The notes under the pieces: model-generated | Told to the model about the DNA's origin: nothing | Databases searched by the model: none | Seen by the model: the letters and a program-made list of their open reading frames with translations, nothing else | DNA from: Bactericera cockerelli | Lineage: Eukaryota; Arthropoda; Insecta; Hemiptera; Triozidae | Length of the DNA: 64,000 nt | Assembly (NCBI GenBank): GCA_024516035.1 | Contig: CM044956.1 | Location: forward strand, 8,915,997 to 8,979,996 | Direction of reading: 5' to 3' | Program-made: the position numbers and the translations under genes | Part shown: positions 1-11,516 of the stretch, piece after piece | How the letters are laid out: every line of letters begins with the position of its first letter | Position numbering within the stretch: the stretch's first letter is position 1

Positions 1-414
1 CGACCCGGTCATTAGTCATCTGGTCTGGTGAGTATATAGAAGAGGTAAGAGTAAAAAGTCCCTTTATTTGAGCAGTCTAAAAAAAAGGTCTTACTTATTA
101 TCAAACAAATTTGATACAGAGATTTTGTACAGTCTTAAGATTTTTATACATAATCAGACTGAAAAAAAAACTTACATTGCTTAGGTTAGAAAAAAAATTA
201 ATAATCGGATGCGTTTGCTCTGCTATTAGTAATGCTGTGTTACCCACAAAAATGTGAAGAACCCCTTGCTTCACCACAAAGAATTCGTAAAATAAGCACA
301 AAAAATCATTCGTTTCGCTTAAAAGTTAAGCTAGAGGAGCAAGGACTCTGATTGTTAAGTCTCCTCTGTAAATAAATATCATTAAAAAAAAGTTAAGCTG
401 GGTAAAAGTTAACA

Positions 415-1165
415 ATCCCTCTGAGTACAATGTTTTGTTTTAAAACGTTTACCATCATTTTGTGTCGGACTTTTGATAGGAAAAGTTGCAAAGCGTAGTG
501 AGGCAAAGGTTCTTTTTTATTTTTAAGTGGGGTTTAACGTCGCTTTCAACTGCCATGGTCATATCACGACGGGGGTTTTACCCTCCATTCGCAGGAAACT
601 CACAAACCTGCTACTCACATTGACCTCACCCAGCCTGAGTGGGGCCGGGAAAAGCCAGCGTCACGAGAATTAGAATTTGAATGGTCACCCATCCAAGTCT
701 TAACCTCGCTGGATGTCGCTTAACTTCGGTGTTCTGAAGGGAACCGGTGTATTCAACATGCCATCGACGCTGGCGAGGCAAAGGTTCAGTTATTGGGATC
801 CATTTGATTTTAAAGGAAGAGCGGAGCATGAAACATAGGGAAACGCTTGACAACGTTGCGAGACAAAATGTTGCACTAGTGGGATTCCGGTGTTACTATA
901 CAAAAAAGTAAATATCATTTTAAAAAAAAAAGTTAAGTTTGGATCCCTCTGAGTACAATGTTTTGTTTTAAAACGTTTACCATCATTTTGTGTTGAACTT
1001 TTAATGGGAATTTTTGCAAAGCGTAGTGAAGCAAAGGTTCAGTTATTGGGATCCATTTGATTTTAAAGGAAGAGCGGAGTATGAAACATAGGGAAACGCT
1101 TGGCAACGTTGCGAGACAAAATGTTGCACTAGTGAGATTCCGGTGTTACTATACAAAAAAGTAGA
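415..1165. repeat. Tandem duplication downstream of ZRSR2, one copy split by a SINE
   Basis: A unit of about 220 bp occurs twice, at about 415-900 and 948-1160. The two are nearly identical over the shared parts, for example the blocks beginning ccctctgagtacaatg. The first copy is interrupted by a 5S-headed SINE at 512-774; the second is the uninterrupted form. The block lies just past the ZRSR2 stop codon, so it is probably 3' UTR or near-3' flank. Confidence 0.8.
512..774 (-). mobile_element. SINE-H, 5S rRNA-headed SINE, full length
   Basis: Read on the minus strand, the element begins with a head that follows the 5S rRNA pattern (gttgaatacaccggtt, then gaagttaagcgac, then cttggatgggtgacc). 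It continues through a core with ggctgggtgaggt and gcgaatggagggtaa and ends in an A-rich tail. It is flanked by the direct repeat gaggcaaaggttc (499-511 and 775-787). The duplicate unit at about 1020 is the matching empty site, so the boundaries are firm. Confidence 0.85.
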
Positions 1166-1176
1166 GTCATCTTTCA

Positions 1177-4100
1177 TTAGTCTTCTTTCTCATCTTTTCG
1201 CTTCTTGTGTTTATAATCCTGGTCATCCTTATCACAACTGCCTCGTCTTAATTTTCTCTTCTCTTGTGAATGTGACTGTTTCTTTTTCTTCCATTCTCTA
1301 TCACGTTCCGGACTATTTACTCTTTCAGATCGATTTGTAGATTCATTTTCGCCATCAGATGTGTTTTTCACAGTTTTTTCAAATCTTTCTGATGTATTTT
1401 CATCATAAGATGTATTGTTCACAGTTCTTCCAAATCTATCTGTGGTGTTTTCATCATCAGATGTATTTTTTACAGTTCTTCGGAATCCGTCGGTCAGTTC
1501 ATTTTCATCACGAGAACAGCTTCGGCGTTTTCTTCTAGACCTGGTCGAAGTGTTTTCATCATCAGAGGTACTTTTACTTCGCCTTCTATCCGATGTGTTT
1601 TTCCTCTTATCACTCCTATCAGATAACCTCTTATCACTACAACGCTCTGTGTTGCTGCGTTCTGAAAAACCACGCTCCACATTTCTACGTTCTGAGTTGG
1701 ATTCTCTATTGCTTCTTTCCGAGACACACTTCTTGTTGCTTCTATCCGAGTGACAACGTTCTGACTTTGAATCCCTATTGTTTCTTTCTGAACGTTCCGA
1801 ATTTCGCCGTTCTGAATCTCTATTTCGCCGTTCAGAAGCACTACACCAATCTCCATTTCTTCTCTCAGACCTTTGTGAGCGCTGACTACTGTGATCTCTG
1901 CTTCTACTTCTGCGCCTTGATGAGTTTCTGTGTCGTCCGGTTCTGTTGGCAGAATCGTTTTCGTCTTCCGAGTCGCTACTCCAGGCCCAAGATTTTCTGA
2001 AGCAAGAATAAAGATTAAATCAGGATATTAGATAATAATATAGATAAAAAAAAACATTATCTATTTTTTTTTAAACTTAATTGTTCCCTGGAACCACTTT
2101 CGCATTACTTCAGGGCACTTTACCTTTACATCCATGCCATTCCGGAAACGAAAAACTCGGTCAGAATTTTCCGCTCCAGCCGGGATTCGAACCGGCAACT
2201 TCCGGGTCAGCAACCAATGCTCTTAACCACTGAGCCACGGAGGTCGGCTATTCTACGTAGCAAGAAAATTCCGATGTTGTCCAAAAGAAAGTCAAAATTT
2301 AGTATATGAGAAATCAAGATTTTTGTGATTTATTGCGAACATAAATATGTTCATTTATCCTTTATTGCATTTAATTAATTATTTATTAGAGTAAAGTCAA
2401 AATTACAAAGAATAGTAACAAGAAAATACTATGTCCTGGTAGCTCAGTGGTAAAGGCGGCACTCTGTGAATCCAGAGATACCAGAGGTCGCGGGTTCGAA
2501 ACCCAGCCGGGACAAGACAAAAGTTATCCTCCCATTTGGTATTTTTACCATATAATAATACGTCTTGGGCTTACTGCTGGAATAATGGGACCTAATAGTC
2601 CTGACCGGGCAGTATAAATAAGGCGATATTATTATTCTTATTTAAAAAAAAAATCATATTTGAATTGAATTATTATTTTTTAAATAACATTAAAAATACA
2701 TGAAAACTAAAGGACGAGGTTCTCTTGTGTTTAAAAAACACTCCCCCTCCTATTTTTCTTGAGAAATTAAAAATTGATTGACTAAGAACTCACCGATTGG
2801 TAGAATTAGCGTTGGAAGACTTCGTTCTACGAGGCATGGCCTCTTTGTCCTGGTCTGCGCTGTTGAACTCATAGGTGGGGTTCCGGAAGGCATGCAGAAA
2901 ATTACACTTGCCGCCCATGTGACATTTGTTACTTAGAAACAAACCTGAGAAAAGACAAGAGGATGATGGTTCAGTAATATTTTCTATTTCTTTCCTTCTA
3001 TAATTATTATTATTTTGGTCATCACTAGAAAAATAATAATAAAAAAAAGGAAAACTCGAAAATTTTCGAGCATGTGCAGTTTTCGAGTTTTCTTCGCTTA
3101 ACGGCACAGAGTTCAGTTAACGAAACGTTAATTGAATGGATGAGTAGAAGAAGAACCAGGAATGTCAAAAATCGATTTTTTTTTTTTTTTTCGTAGAATA
3201 AGAAGGAATCTTTTCTATCATCTCTGTGAAATTTTTTGACATTCCTGGTTCTTCTACTCACCCATTCAATTATGGTTGCAAAAACTTACCTATAATTTCT
3301 ATGAAATAAGACCAGTTTGAATTCTGGAGTAAAAGGTCTTATCTCGGCAGTATAAATAATTCCATTCTATTTACTAGTCACCGTGGCCAAGTGGGTAGCG
3401 CACAAGGCTTGCACGCACGGTGACCTGGGTTCGATGCCCAGCAGCGCAGGATTTTTAAAAGTCCGCGGTCCTCGTAAGTAAAAACGGGTAGACGCTTTAA
3501 TTTGAGCAGCAAACTTTGAATATCCCAATAAAGATATTGGGATATTCAAAGAAATAAAAAAAAGTCCTATAGTTATGCGCTATCCACTAAAGTTGTAATA
3601 TGAACACCAAGACACACATTTATTTTATCATTATATTATATTTAACACGTAGACGACCGGGTGTACCACCGGTGGTACACGCACGTTCCTACGGAATGGA
3701 CCGGGTGTACCACCGGTGGTACAACCGGTCGGATAGCCGTAGTATCGCCGGTCCCACAAGAGAATTCACGAAAAACCATGCCGGTCATCTAAGTGTTAAA
3801 AGTAAACTCACCACAGATGGCACGCGACCACGCCGGGATATGACAGAACTCGGCTCGGATCGTCCTGCCCCCGTAGTATCTCCCGCTGAGCGCGTAGTAC
3901 GCCCTCAGGGCATCCCTCTCAGTGGCGTAGCCCACGTACACATTGCCCCGCAGGTGAGGGGACTGGTTGAGGCACACCTTGAACTGGGTCACCTGGCCCA
4001 GGCTGCGGAGCTCTGGCATTACGTCTTCGTAGAATTCACTGCAAGGAGAGAATTTTAATTGAATATATTTGAATAGTTGTCTAGAAGAACCACCTATGTG

Positions 4101-7100
4101 TTTTAGGGCACTTTTCAGTAGGGTACTTTTAGTAATACCATTAATGGAGCACCCAAATGTTTTGACTTTCTTTCAAATAGGTGGTTCTTCCATTTGGTTT
4201 ACAAAAAAACCTATGTTGTTAAACAATGTGCCAAGTAATTTACAGTTTGTTCAGAAGGCAACTTTGAGTAGAATTCTTTGTGTCTCGGGTTCCTCATGTA
4301 CGGTATCATACTCTCCAAGTATCATACCCTCAGGCACAGACGAGGGAGTTGAAGATTGTGGACAGGTTGAGGTTTGAATATTTGGAATGTTTTCCATGGT
4401 CTAAGAACATTATTCATTTATTATTATTATAATTTTACACTTTATTAGATATAAATGAACAAAATGTACAATGTAAATAATTATTTAAACAACGAAAAAA
4501 ATGGAAACAATATATACAATAAAATGAAAAAGAATAGAAAAATATATAAAAACATATGTCCTAACTAAAGGGCGGGGTTATTGCCTATGGCAATCTCTTC
4601 CACCTAACCCTTGATTTTTAGTTGATTTTTTTTGTACAAGAAATACATCTCCTATAAGCGAAGGCTCACTTCTGAGGATTAGAGACTAGAGCCTAGACTA
4701 GAGTTTAGAGATAGATTAGAGAAGAAGGAGGTTAGAAAAAAAACTGAGGCCAACTTCCCAATGAGCACAACATTTTGTTTCGGAGCGTTTCGCAACGTTT
4801 TGTGCGCTGCTTTTCCTTTAGAATACAGTGAAATCGAACCCCACTGACTGAAACATTGCTTTGCAAAACTTCATATTCAAAATTCGAGATACGACCTGGC
4901 TGGTCTAGTACATGTTTTCGTGTCTTGTCCACTTTTTTGAAATTTATATCAATGACATATCCTGGGGAATTTAGAATTACTTTTGTGTTTTTTCAAGACC
5001 TAATGGCTAAGGTGATGAATAAGAGAAAGAGCAACCTAGTTATTTGTGTTTAAAAATCATCATTGTACAATAAAACAATATCTCGTAATGCCGCCACTGA
5101 TCATTGCCCGCTCACCAAATACCCTAATTATCCTCACGAGGCTAGAGTGGACTCCGACATTTAATGTAGTGCAGGAAAAATTCCCACCCCGCTGGGATTC
5201 GAACCCGGGTTACCTGGAATGCAAGTCAAGCATGCTACCGCTAGACCACGGTGACTACTAAACTAATGGATAAAAAAAATCCACCATTTTTTCCAAGTGT
5301 CTGATCTTTTTTGCAAGTCCAATTGCCAAGTCCTAGGGGCAAAATTAGTGAATATTTCCGTCAGTTTGTTATTATTTTTTCATTTAGTATAGAACTTACA
5401 TAAAGTACTTGTCCATTTCTTTCTCGTCAACTTCCAGCCCCATGTCTGTATCGTATTCTCCGACACTCTTGTTTTCCATGGAAAAGTGTGTGAAAAAGTT
5501 GGTGAGAAGCAACAGTTTGCTCACTGTGGGCTTGATGTGATTCCTGAAAAAGGAAGCAAGATTTATTGGTTTTATCGCATAAATGGCACATATTAAGGGG
5601 CTCCTATTTGAAAAAACCTTGCTTATTTCTAATATTTTTGGATGAAGAAATTTTACAAAAGATGATCATCTTACATGAAACTAGGTACTTTTTATTGGGA
5701 AGGTAGGACTAAGAAATAGAAGAAGTAAATGGTTCAGAAAATTAAAGTATAATAATATCACCTAAAAAAACCAAATAAACAGGGAGAAGACCAGTGTCTC
5801 GCTAGAGGACTATAAACAGAGAACTGACTAGTCAACCTTTACAAGCCAGGCTAGCTTGCAGTTTCCTATGGGTTTAATGGCTTATAAAGAAAAGTCCAAG
5901 TCCTCACGATGCGATGGTTGATATCACATAAAAATATATGGTTCAGCACGAGCCATCTTTGATAGAGTTGGTTGGAGACCATCATTCCCCCCTCCAGCTG
6001 TAGCCAAGCTGGCTACAAAAACAACATTATTGCAGCAGTAGCCCAAGACGTATTACCATGTGGTCAAAATCCCAAGTGGAGGAACAACTAGGGTTGGGTG
6101 GAAGAGATTGCCATAGGCAATAACCCCGCCCTTTAGTTAGGACTTATGTTTTTTTTGTGTATATTTTCTATTCTTTTTCATTTTTATTGTATATATTGTT
6201 TCCATTGTTAAAATAATTATTTGTATGTACATAATGTCCATTTATACCTAATAAAGCGTTGTATAATAATAATAACAACTTGTCATTTCCCGGCTGGATT
6301 TGAACCAGCGACCTCTGTATTACCAGGCATACACCTTGACAACTGAGCTACCGGGACAGAGAGAATCACAACAGTACAGAAGGTCTTGTTTTAATTTATC
6401 ATTAAGACAGCTATGAAATAATACATTGGTAATATTCACACCTAGAACAGTGTTCAAAGAAACGACACGCGCCAACTTTCGCAAAGAACGGACACAGCTC
6501 TTTGTCAGGTTTAGACTCCAAGTTCGTCTTAAACCCGGGCGGTAGATCATTGCGTGCGCCCTCAATGTAATCATTGATCCTCTGCTTGAATTCTCTCTCC
6601 CGCAATTCTCGCTCTTCTTTCTCACGACGATTCTTCTCCTCGATCTCTTTGATTTTCTTCTGTTCCCGATTCCATTCCTCTCGAATACGTATCTGGAATA
6701 GTATAAGTATAAGTAGTGCTTTATTTAAACTGTCAGCGCAAGACAGGTAGTCTCATTATGCCAACAGTTTAACAAAGCACCTCTTAATTAATTTGAGTAT
6801 AAATACAATGTAAATAAAATAACAATTAGAGAGTAAAGATAATAGAATAGTGATAAATTTGTTCGTGTTAATTTATCACAGTAAGGGGTGCCAGAAAATT
6901 AAAGAACTTTTTCTAACGAAATACAATCTGGCCGCGGGACTATAAACAGGGAGTAGACCAGCATTGACTTGGTTCTGGGGGCCCTTGTGAATTATTAGCC
7001 TCCTCGTAAAGACAGTGGTAGAAGTGCTGGGTCATTCCTCCACTGTCTGGTTACCATCGTTTACGATGACGCCACCCTATCATGATGAATACAACCAAAC

Positions 7101-7491
7101 CTGGATATTGAAAAGTTATCATAGTTGTGTTAATAACTTTCGTGACATCACAACCTTTTATTTTTATTTCAACATTAACTATAGGACAAACGCTTCATTC
7201 AAAATATTTGTGAAAGGGAATGAGCCCGCAATGCTGGCTGCATATCACAACTACTCAAACTCGCTCTACTAAATCTACGCTGAAACTGGGACTTGAACCA
7301 CCGACCTCCAGGTTACAAGTCCGCTGCCTTATCGAACAAGCTACTGAGATCAGTATAAGATAACTTGAGAGAACTTGACAGGTAATTTTGACCTGGAAAT
7401 TGTTCTCTTATATCCAGGATCCACTGTATAACTATTATACAAAATTATACAAACTATTATAAAAAAAAATTCAATAGTAATTCTGTGATAT

Positions 7492-7525
<34 letters not shown>

Positions 7526-10139
7526 CCTCTAATAAATATATACCATAAATATACCTACATACAAATTGTACTTTTTACACTCAATAAAATACATTAGGTA
7601 TTAATCTTGCCGCAACATCGTGAACAATGGTAGCCAGACAGTGAAGGAATGACTCAGCACTTCTACCACTGTCTATTTTTTTTAATCACATAAATATACC
7701 AATTTTTTTATTTAAATGATAATAATCAATGAAAACCTATGATTCAACTGATAAAAATAATAACTACCTCTTGTTGTGCCTTTTCAGCTTTAAAAGCAGC
7801 TATTTTCTCTTGGCTCTGTCTCCATTCCTCTTGTGCTTTCAACTCCCGTTCAATCCACTTTCTATTCTCTTCTTCTTGAATTCTTTGCTCTTCTATACTG
7901 GCAAACAGTTCCAAAGCTTCCTGTTCTTTTTGCCATAGGAAATTTGAAAAAGATTCAACACTCTCATCTTCTTCTCCTGGAAGAAAATGAAATAAAGGAA
8001 CAAAATCTCTTTTTCAATTTCATGCTATGTACTTTCATTTAGCTGAGTGTTTTGAATAAAAGAAATCCTTATAAGGATTTACGATCAACACAAGGTTTCC
8101 CCAGGAATAATCACCACAACCAGGAAAGAAAATATGAAAACTTGTGAAACACAGGTGTTTTAAAACATCCTAAGTGTACTGTTTATTTACCATTTTTTCC
8201 TCTTATTAGTAAGTCATGTTAACTTGTATTTTGAAGAAAAATCAAAAGATAATCAAAATAAACAGTGTTTTGCAAGTTTTCATTTTTCTATTCAGGAGTT
8301 GTGGTGATTATTTATGTATTATCCATGAGTTGATTAAATAATCTGAAAATATTATCTACAACAGAAATGACAAGGGAATACATGGCTTTAAAGAAAAAAT
8401 ATTTTTTTCTTGATAAAAACAGACTTGAGTCTAGAAAGCAACTTTAAGTTCTTAGTTGGGTGCTCAGTGACTGCTCACCCACAAAGTCCTAACCTCACTG
8501 TATCTAAACATCAACTGACAATAACAGTAGGTATTCAACATGGCTCTCATTTTCTTTGCCTTTGAGACTTTGTGTGCAATAGTCCAAAAACATGACAAGT
8601 AACTATTTAGCTGTTGAAAATTATAAGGCAGTATACAATTATACATACTTTCTTTTAGCAATTTTTCTCTTTCTAATGCCTTCAATTTTCTTATTCTAGA
8701 GCGTCTACATTTCTTGGCAATTTTTCTCCACTCAGAATGTCTGAAAAAAAAAAGATCATGATAAAAAGAATCATTATATGCAAATTTTAAGTATTGTTTG
8801 TTAAAATAAGTTAAATGCAGCAGAATATTGGAAGAGATCCATTTAAAATTGATTTGAATACAGCTTGAAGTAAGAACCACAATAGCTGTTTGAAATAGCT
8901 TGAATGTATCTCAAAAAATCTCTTAAATGGAAAATAACCTAGGCAAGGTTATTGCTCAAGCATTTTCTTATGTCTTATTACTAAATAATATTGCAGAAGA
9001 CTTCATTTATTTATTTACACTTTTTTTATATATACAAAACAATCAACAATAAATTATTAACATGGAAAAAAACTTAAAATATTTTCAAAATGAAATATAG
9101 AACAACACTATTTAAATTTATATTTACAATTGTCTTGTAATACGGGGGTGAAGTTAATGCCTTAGGCATTTTCTGTCTCTTAACCCCAATTTTAAATTTA
9201 ATTTAGGTTAATTGTGCCCTGGTATTGCTTTTACAATACTTCAGGGCACTTTACCTTTACACTCATGCCATTCCAGAATTGGAAAAACTTGTTCATAAAA
9301 AAACTTCCACAACCTCCAAACCAACAAGAGTCAGTAAACAATGCTCTTATGAACTGGGCCATGGAGGTGGGCTAATTTTAATGTCTTATTACTAAATTGT
9401 GTATAATAAAATGATTTGTTTGAGTGTGGGTGTGTGTATGTGTATTTTGTTTGTAACACTATAACTCAAGAACCACAAGTCAGATTGAGCTGAAATTTTG
9501 CATGGTTACCAGTCACATATTCAAATAGGTACCTACATAAATGAGGAAAAATCCAAGCATTGGGTGGGACCTGATGTTTACATTACAAGTCTAGCACCTT
9601 AACCGTATAACTACCAATGCTTTTATAAGGTAGTTGTGCCCCAGAACTGCTTTTGCATTACTTCAGGGCACTTTTCCTAAACACCCATGTCATTTGAGAA
9701 ACAGAAAAACTTGTTCAGCATTTTGTGCTACTTAGAAAAGAGTTTGATTTTAAGTTGATAAATTGTATCTCACCTTCCCATTAATTGAACAGCAGACCTT
9801 TGTTTGATTTACTTAAGAACATTAACCTCCTTCATATGTTCAGTGGTACATGGGATACAAGTCAAAACTACTTTTCTACTTCAACTTCTTTCCTTTTAAG
9901 GATATAATTTATTAAAGATAGCTTATCTCTTTATTCTTTAATTTTACGTTCTTAAATGAACAAAACACTAAAAAAAAATTCTTCCCATATTTAAAATTTT
10001 CCCGCTAGTAAATTTTAAATGAATTGCAAGGTTGCCAAGTTGAGTTTGTCTTGTGTAGAAGTCTCACAGATTTCTACACACGAGTGTTTCACTTGATTGT
10101 GTGGATAGGCTCCCTCCCGACTACAAACCTCTTGGACAT
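1177..10139 (-). CDS. ZRSR2: U2AF35-related protein, ZRSR2/Urp type
   Basis: Role from family knowledge: ZRSR2/Urp recognises the 3' splice site of U12-type introns in the nucleus. Eight coding exons, 5' to 3': 10139-10129, 8740-8649, 7976-7768, 6692-6442, 5543-5400, 4038-3812, 2944-2794, 1996-1177. They join in frame to 634 aa. Domains seen: a charged coiled region rich in E, K and R (about 20-165); CCCH zinc finger 1 (about 171-190, CX8CX5CX3H); an RRM of the U2AF homology type (about 193-306, with SPHLRGNVYVGYAT); CCCH finger 2 (about 311-329, CX7CX5CX3H, ending NFLHAFRNP); and a C-terminal RS domain (about 362-634). The order matches human ZRSR2. The RS tail holds irregular repeats of about 18 residues around NTSDDENT. 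The 11-nt first exon (MSKR) is inferred from phase and a GTTTGT donor and is the least certain part. Introns hold many SINEs. Confidence 0.9.
2080..2255 (-). mobile_element. SINE-F copy
   Basis: tRNA-like head on the minus strand with a B box reading as gggttcgaatcccgg in reverse complement (seen here as ccgggattcgaacc). The body contains the frame shared by all F copies: gccctgaagtaatgcg and ggaatggcatggatgtaa. It lies in a ZRSR2 intron. Confidence 0.7.
2430..2640 (+). mobile_element. SINE-A copy, near full length
   Basis: tRNA-like head with A box (tggtagctcagtgg) and B box (gggttcgaaaccc) at 2432-2514. The common A body follows (cctcccatttgg, then acgtcttgggcttactgctgg, then gggcagtataaataaggcg), with an ATT-rich tail. 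It lies in a ZRSR2 intron. Confidence 0.8.
3375..3600 (+). mobile_element. SINE-C copy
   Basis: tRNA-like head beginning agtcaccgtggccaag, with B box gggttcgatgccc. The 3' part resembles the C copies at 42095 and 62628 (cctatagttatgcgctacccact-like end). It is partly diverged. Confidence 0.65.
4395..4620 (-). repeat. Family T repeat (TAA-tailed 3' end)
   Basis: Read on minus: a block with agagattgccataggcaataa, aagggcgggg-type sequence, an AT-rich stretch, then aataaagtg and a TAA/TTA microsatellite. The same block occurs at 6085, 36110, 46580, 50085 and 60725. It looks like the common 3' end of a non-LTR element or SINE; the parent is not present. Confidence 0.6.
5130..5260 (-). mobile_element. 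SINE-C head fragment
   Basis: Minus strand reads agtcaccgtggtctagcgg, then a B box gggttcgaatcccagc. It has a tRNA-like layout but continues into the C-family body, so I treat it as a SINE and not a tRNA gene. Confidence 0.6.
6085..6270 (+). repeat. Family T repeat
   Basis: Sense copy of the T block: gggttgggtggaagagattg at the start, cccgccctttagttaggac, an AT-rich middle, then aataaagcgttgtataataa and a TAA tail. Confidence 0.65.
6285..6360 (-). mobile_element. SINE-A head only
   Basis: On the minus strand: tgtcccggtagctcagttg with a B box related to ggttcaaatcc. Only the tRNA-like head is present, directly beside the family T tail. Confidence 0.55.
6900..7080 (-). repeat. Family X repeat
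   Basis: Contains actataaacagggagtagac and ggtagaagtgctgggtcatt, the inverse of copies at 18024 and 51325 (agggtggcgtcat, cagcacttctaccactgtc). A fragment also sits at about 7605-7680. No coding capacity or tRNA box seen. Nature unknown. Confidence 0.55.
7130..7365 (-). mobile_element. SINE-E copy
   Basis: Minus-strand tRNA-like head (gatctcagtagcttgttcga, cttgtaacctggaggtcggt, ggttcaagtcccagtttcag) followed by the E body with aaagcgagtttgagtagttg-like sequence, stretched and diverged. Confidence 0.65.
9020..9375 (-). repeat. Family T repeat joined to SINE-F
   Basis: About 9020-9205 is a diverged T block (ggggtgaagttaatgcctta). About 9210-9370 is a diverged SINE-F with gccctggtattgcttttaca and ggcactttacctttacac. 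A second F fragment lies at about 9630-9725. All are in the ZRSR2 first intron. Confidence 0.5.
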
Positions 10140-10228
10140 AATATTTGTTATGGCGCGAAAGCTTTCAAATCAATAACCAGTTTGTTGTGCTTTTTACTTC
10201 TTATCAGCTTATCTCGCTCTAGTTTGTA
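10139..10228. promoter_or_regulatory. Inferred divergent promoter, ZRSR2 and CMPK2-like genes
   Basis: The proposed ZRSR2 start codon (10139, minus) and the first candidate exon of the plus-strand kinase gene (10228 on) lie about 90 bp apart, head to head. I see no clear TATA box. A shared promoter is inferred from spacing only. Confidence 0.4.
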
Positions 10229-10412
10229 TGACTGGAAAACGGAGACCACGAGCAAGCATTGATCGCAGATTATCATTTAAGATTAGCCGATTAGACATTA
10301 TTCAAGATAATAATCAAGCTGTAAAGTTAGAAACAATTTTATTGATTGTGAGAAATCACTCAAGTTGCATCAACTTCAGCTGTGAGTTCTGTTACTGGAT
10401 GAATGCAATATG
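10228..10412 (+). other. Candidate 5' exon with an upstream ORF (CMPK2-like gene)
   Basis: An ATG at 10228 opens 61 codons and runs to a good donor (ATATG|gtaagagc) at 10412. Splicing to the acceptor at 10709/10710 creates a TGA exactly across the junction, so this exon would encode a short upstream ORF and not the kinase N-terminus. The joining is inferred and needs transcript data. Confidence 0.35.
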
Positions 10413-10742
10413 GTAAGAGCTCATCTGCTTTTACTTCAAATTCTTATCAGTTAAATGTTATCATGATATTGCACTTTGAATACAGGAAATGCAATTTGTT
10501 TGGACTTATTTCCTGGTAGCATTTGCTGATCTTCAGTGTGAAAGTTGAAAATCAAACAAAGTTTCTTTACCTATTTCTCCCAGTAGTCTTTCAGAGTAAA
10601 TTTACAATACTTGCAGTGAAGTTCAATCTTCACTTGTGTTGTGTGTAGTGCATTGTTTTCTAATCATTTTCATTTTGTTAGTAATTTTTGTCTGTTATTT
10701 CCTCTGCAGAATATCAATCTTGAGAATATTGAACAAAGTGAA

Positions 10743-11516
10743 ATGACTTCCAAGTACCACATATTCTCTCAGTACCCTTCTGTGTTGTCAGTTTTGTCCG
10801 TGTTGAAGTCTGCAAAGTATTCAGCACTACCAGAAGTTGAAGAACTTCTCAACATCTACTCCAAGGTTGAGAAAAATAATGAAGACTCGGGCCAGAAAGA
10901 TGACAGGAAACATCCTCTTGTTGTACTGGAAGGGCTTGATGGATGTGGGAAATCCCACACAAGCAAATTGGTATCACAGAAGTTGAATGCAAGCTTGAGA
11001 TCTACTCCTCCTCCATCAATTACCTCATTAAGACCAAAGTTTGATGCTCATGATTCTCTACTGAGACGTGCATATTATGCACTTGGTAACTATGTAGCAG
11101 CTGATGAGATCAAACAAGTCCTCCAGAAGCAGCCTGTTGTCTTGGACAGATTCTGGCACAGTACTTCTGCATATGGAATGGCCAATGAGTTGATCAAAAA
11201 TGCTGACCTGAAATTACCTGATGAAGATAATGACATTTACTTCTGGCCAAGAGATCTCATGAAACCTGACTTGGTCATTTTCTTGACTCTTTCAGAAAGT
11301 GTTAGATTACAAAGATTGTCTAAAAGAAAGAGCTTCACAGTAGAGGAGGATGAGTTGAAGAATAATAAACAATTCAGGGACCTACTTAATACTATTTTCA
11401 AGAATTTTAAAAAACCTGAACTTTTGTTTGTAGACAACTCTCAGAAAACTGTTCATGAGAGTTCAGATGACATAGTCAATATTATCAAAGATTTGCCTGT
11501 GTACAAGAAATCCTAG
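10743..11516 (+). CDS. CMPK2: UMP-CMP kinase 2-like (thymidylate kinase family)
   Basis: A 257-aa nucleoside monophosphate kinase. Family role: CMPK2 phosphorylates dUMP/dCMP/UMP/CMP in mitochondria for dNTP salvage. Seen: P-loop VVLEGLDGCGKS (about residues 58-69); an LRRAYYALGNYVAADEI block; DRFWHSTSAYGMA (DR motif plus WHSTxxY); and a WPRDLMKPDLVIFLTL strand followed by ERLQR-like RLQRLSKRKSF. The order and spacing fit vertebrate CMPK2 better than cytosolic dTMP kinase. An acceptor (tcctctgcag) sits at 10709, so the codons before 10710 in this frame are intron and ATG 10743 is the first available start in the exon. The coding part is a single exon. It lacks the long N-terminal region of vertebrate CMPK2, so mitochondrial targeting is not evident. 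AATAAA-like signals follow within 230 bp. Confidence 0.85.
   Translation: MTSKYHIFSQYPSVLSVLSVLKSAKYSALPEVEELLNIYSKVEKNNEDSGQKDDRKHPLVVLEGLDGCGKSHTSKLVSQKLNASLRSTPPPSITSLRPKFDAHDSLLRRAYYALGNYVAADEIKQVLQKQPVVLDRFWHSTSAYGMANELIKNADLKLPDEDNDIYFWPRDLMKPDLVIFLTLSESVRLQRLSKRKSFTVEEDELKNNKQFRDLLNTIFKNFKKPELLFVDNSQKTVHESSDDIVNIIKDLPVYKKS

Noticed and set aside
2432..2514. tRNA gene candidates in many places (for example 2432, 33005, 54028, 60420)
   Set aside because: A and B boxes are present, but every one continues into a repeated SINE body and recurs many times. No isolated, well-folded tRNA gene was found.
3600..4058. 152-aa plus-strand ORF
   Set aside because: It is the shadow of the ZRSR2 RRM exon on the minus strand, which has clear homology and splice sites.
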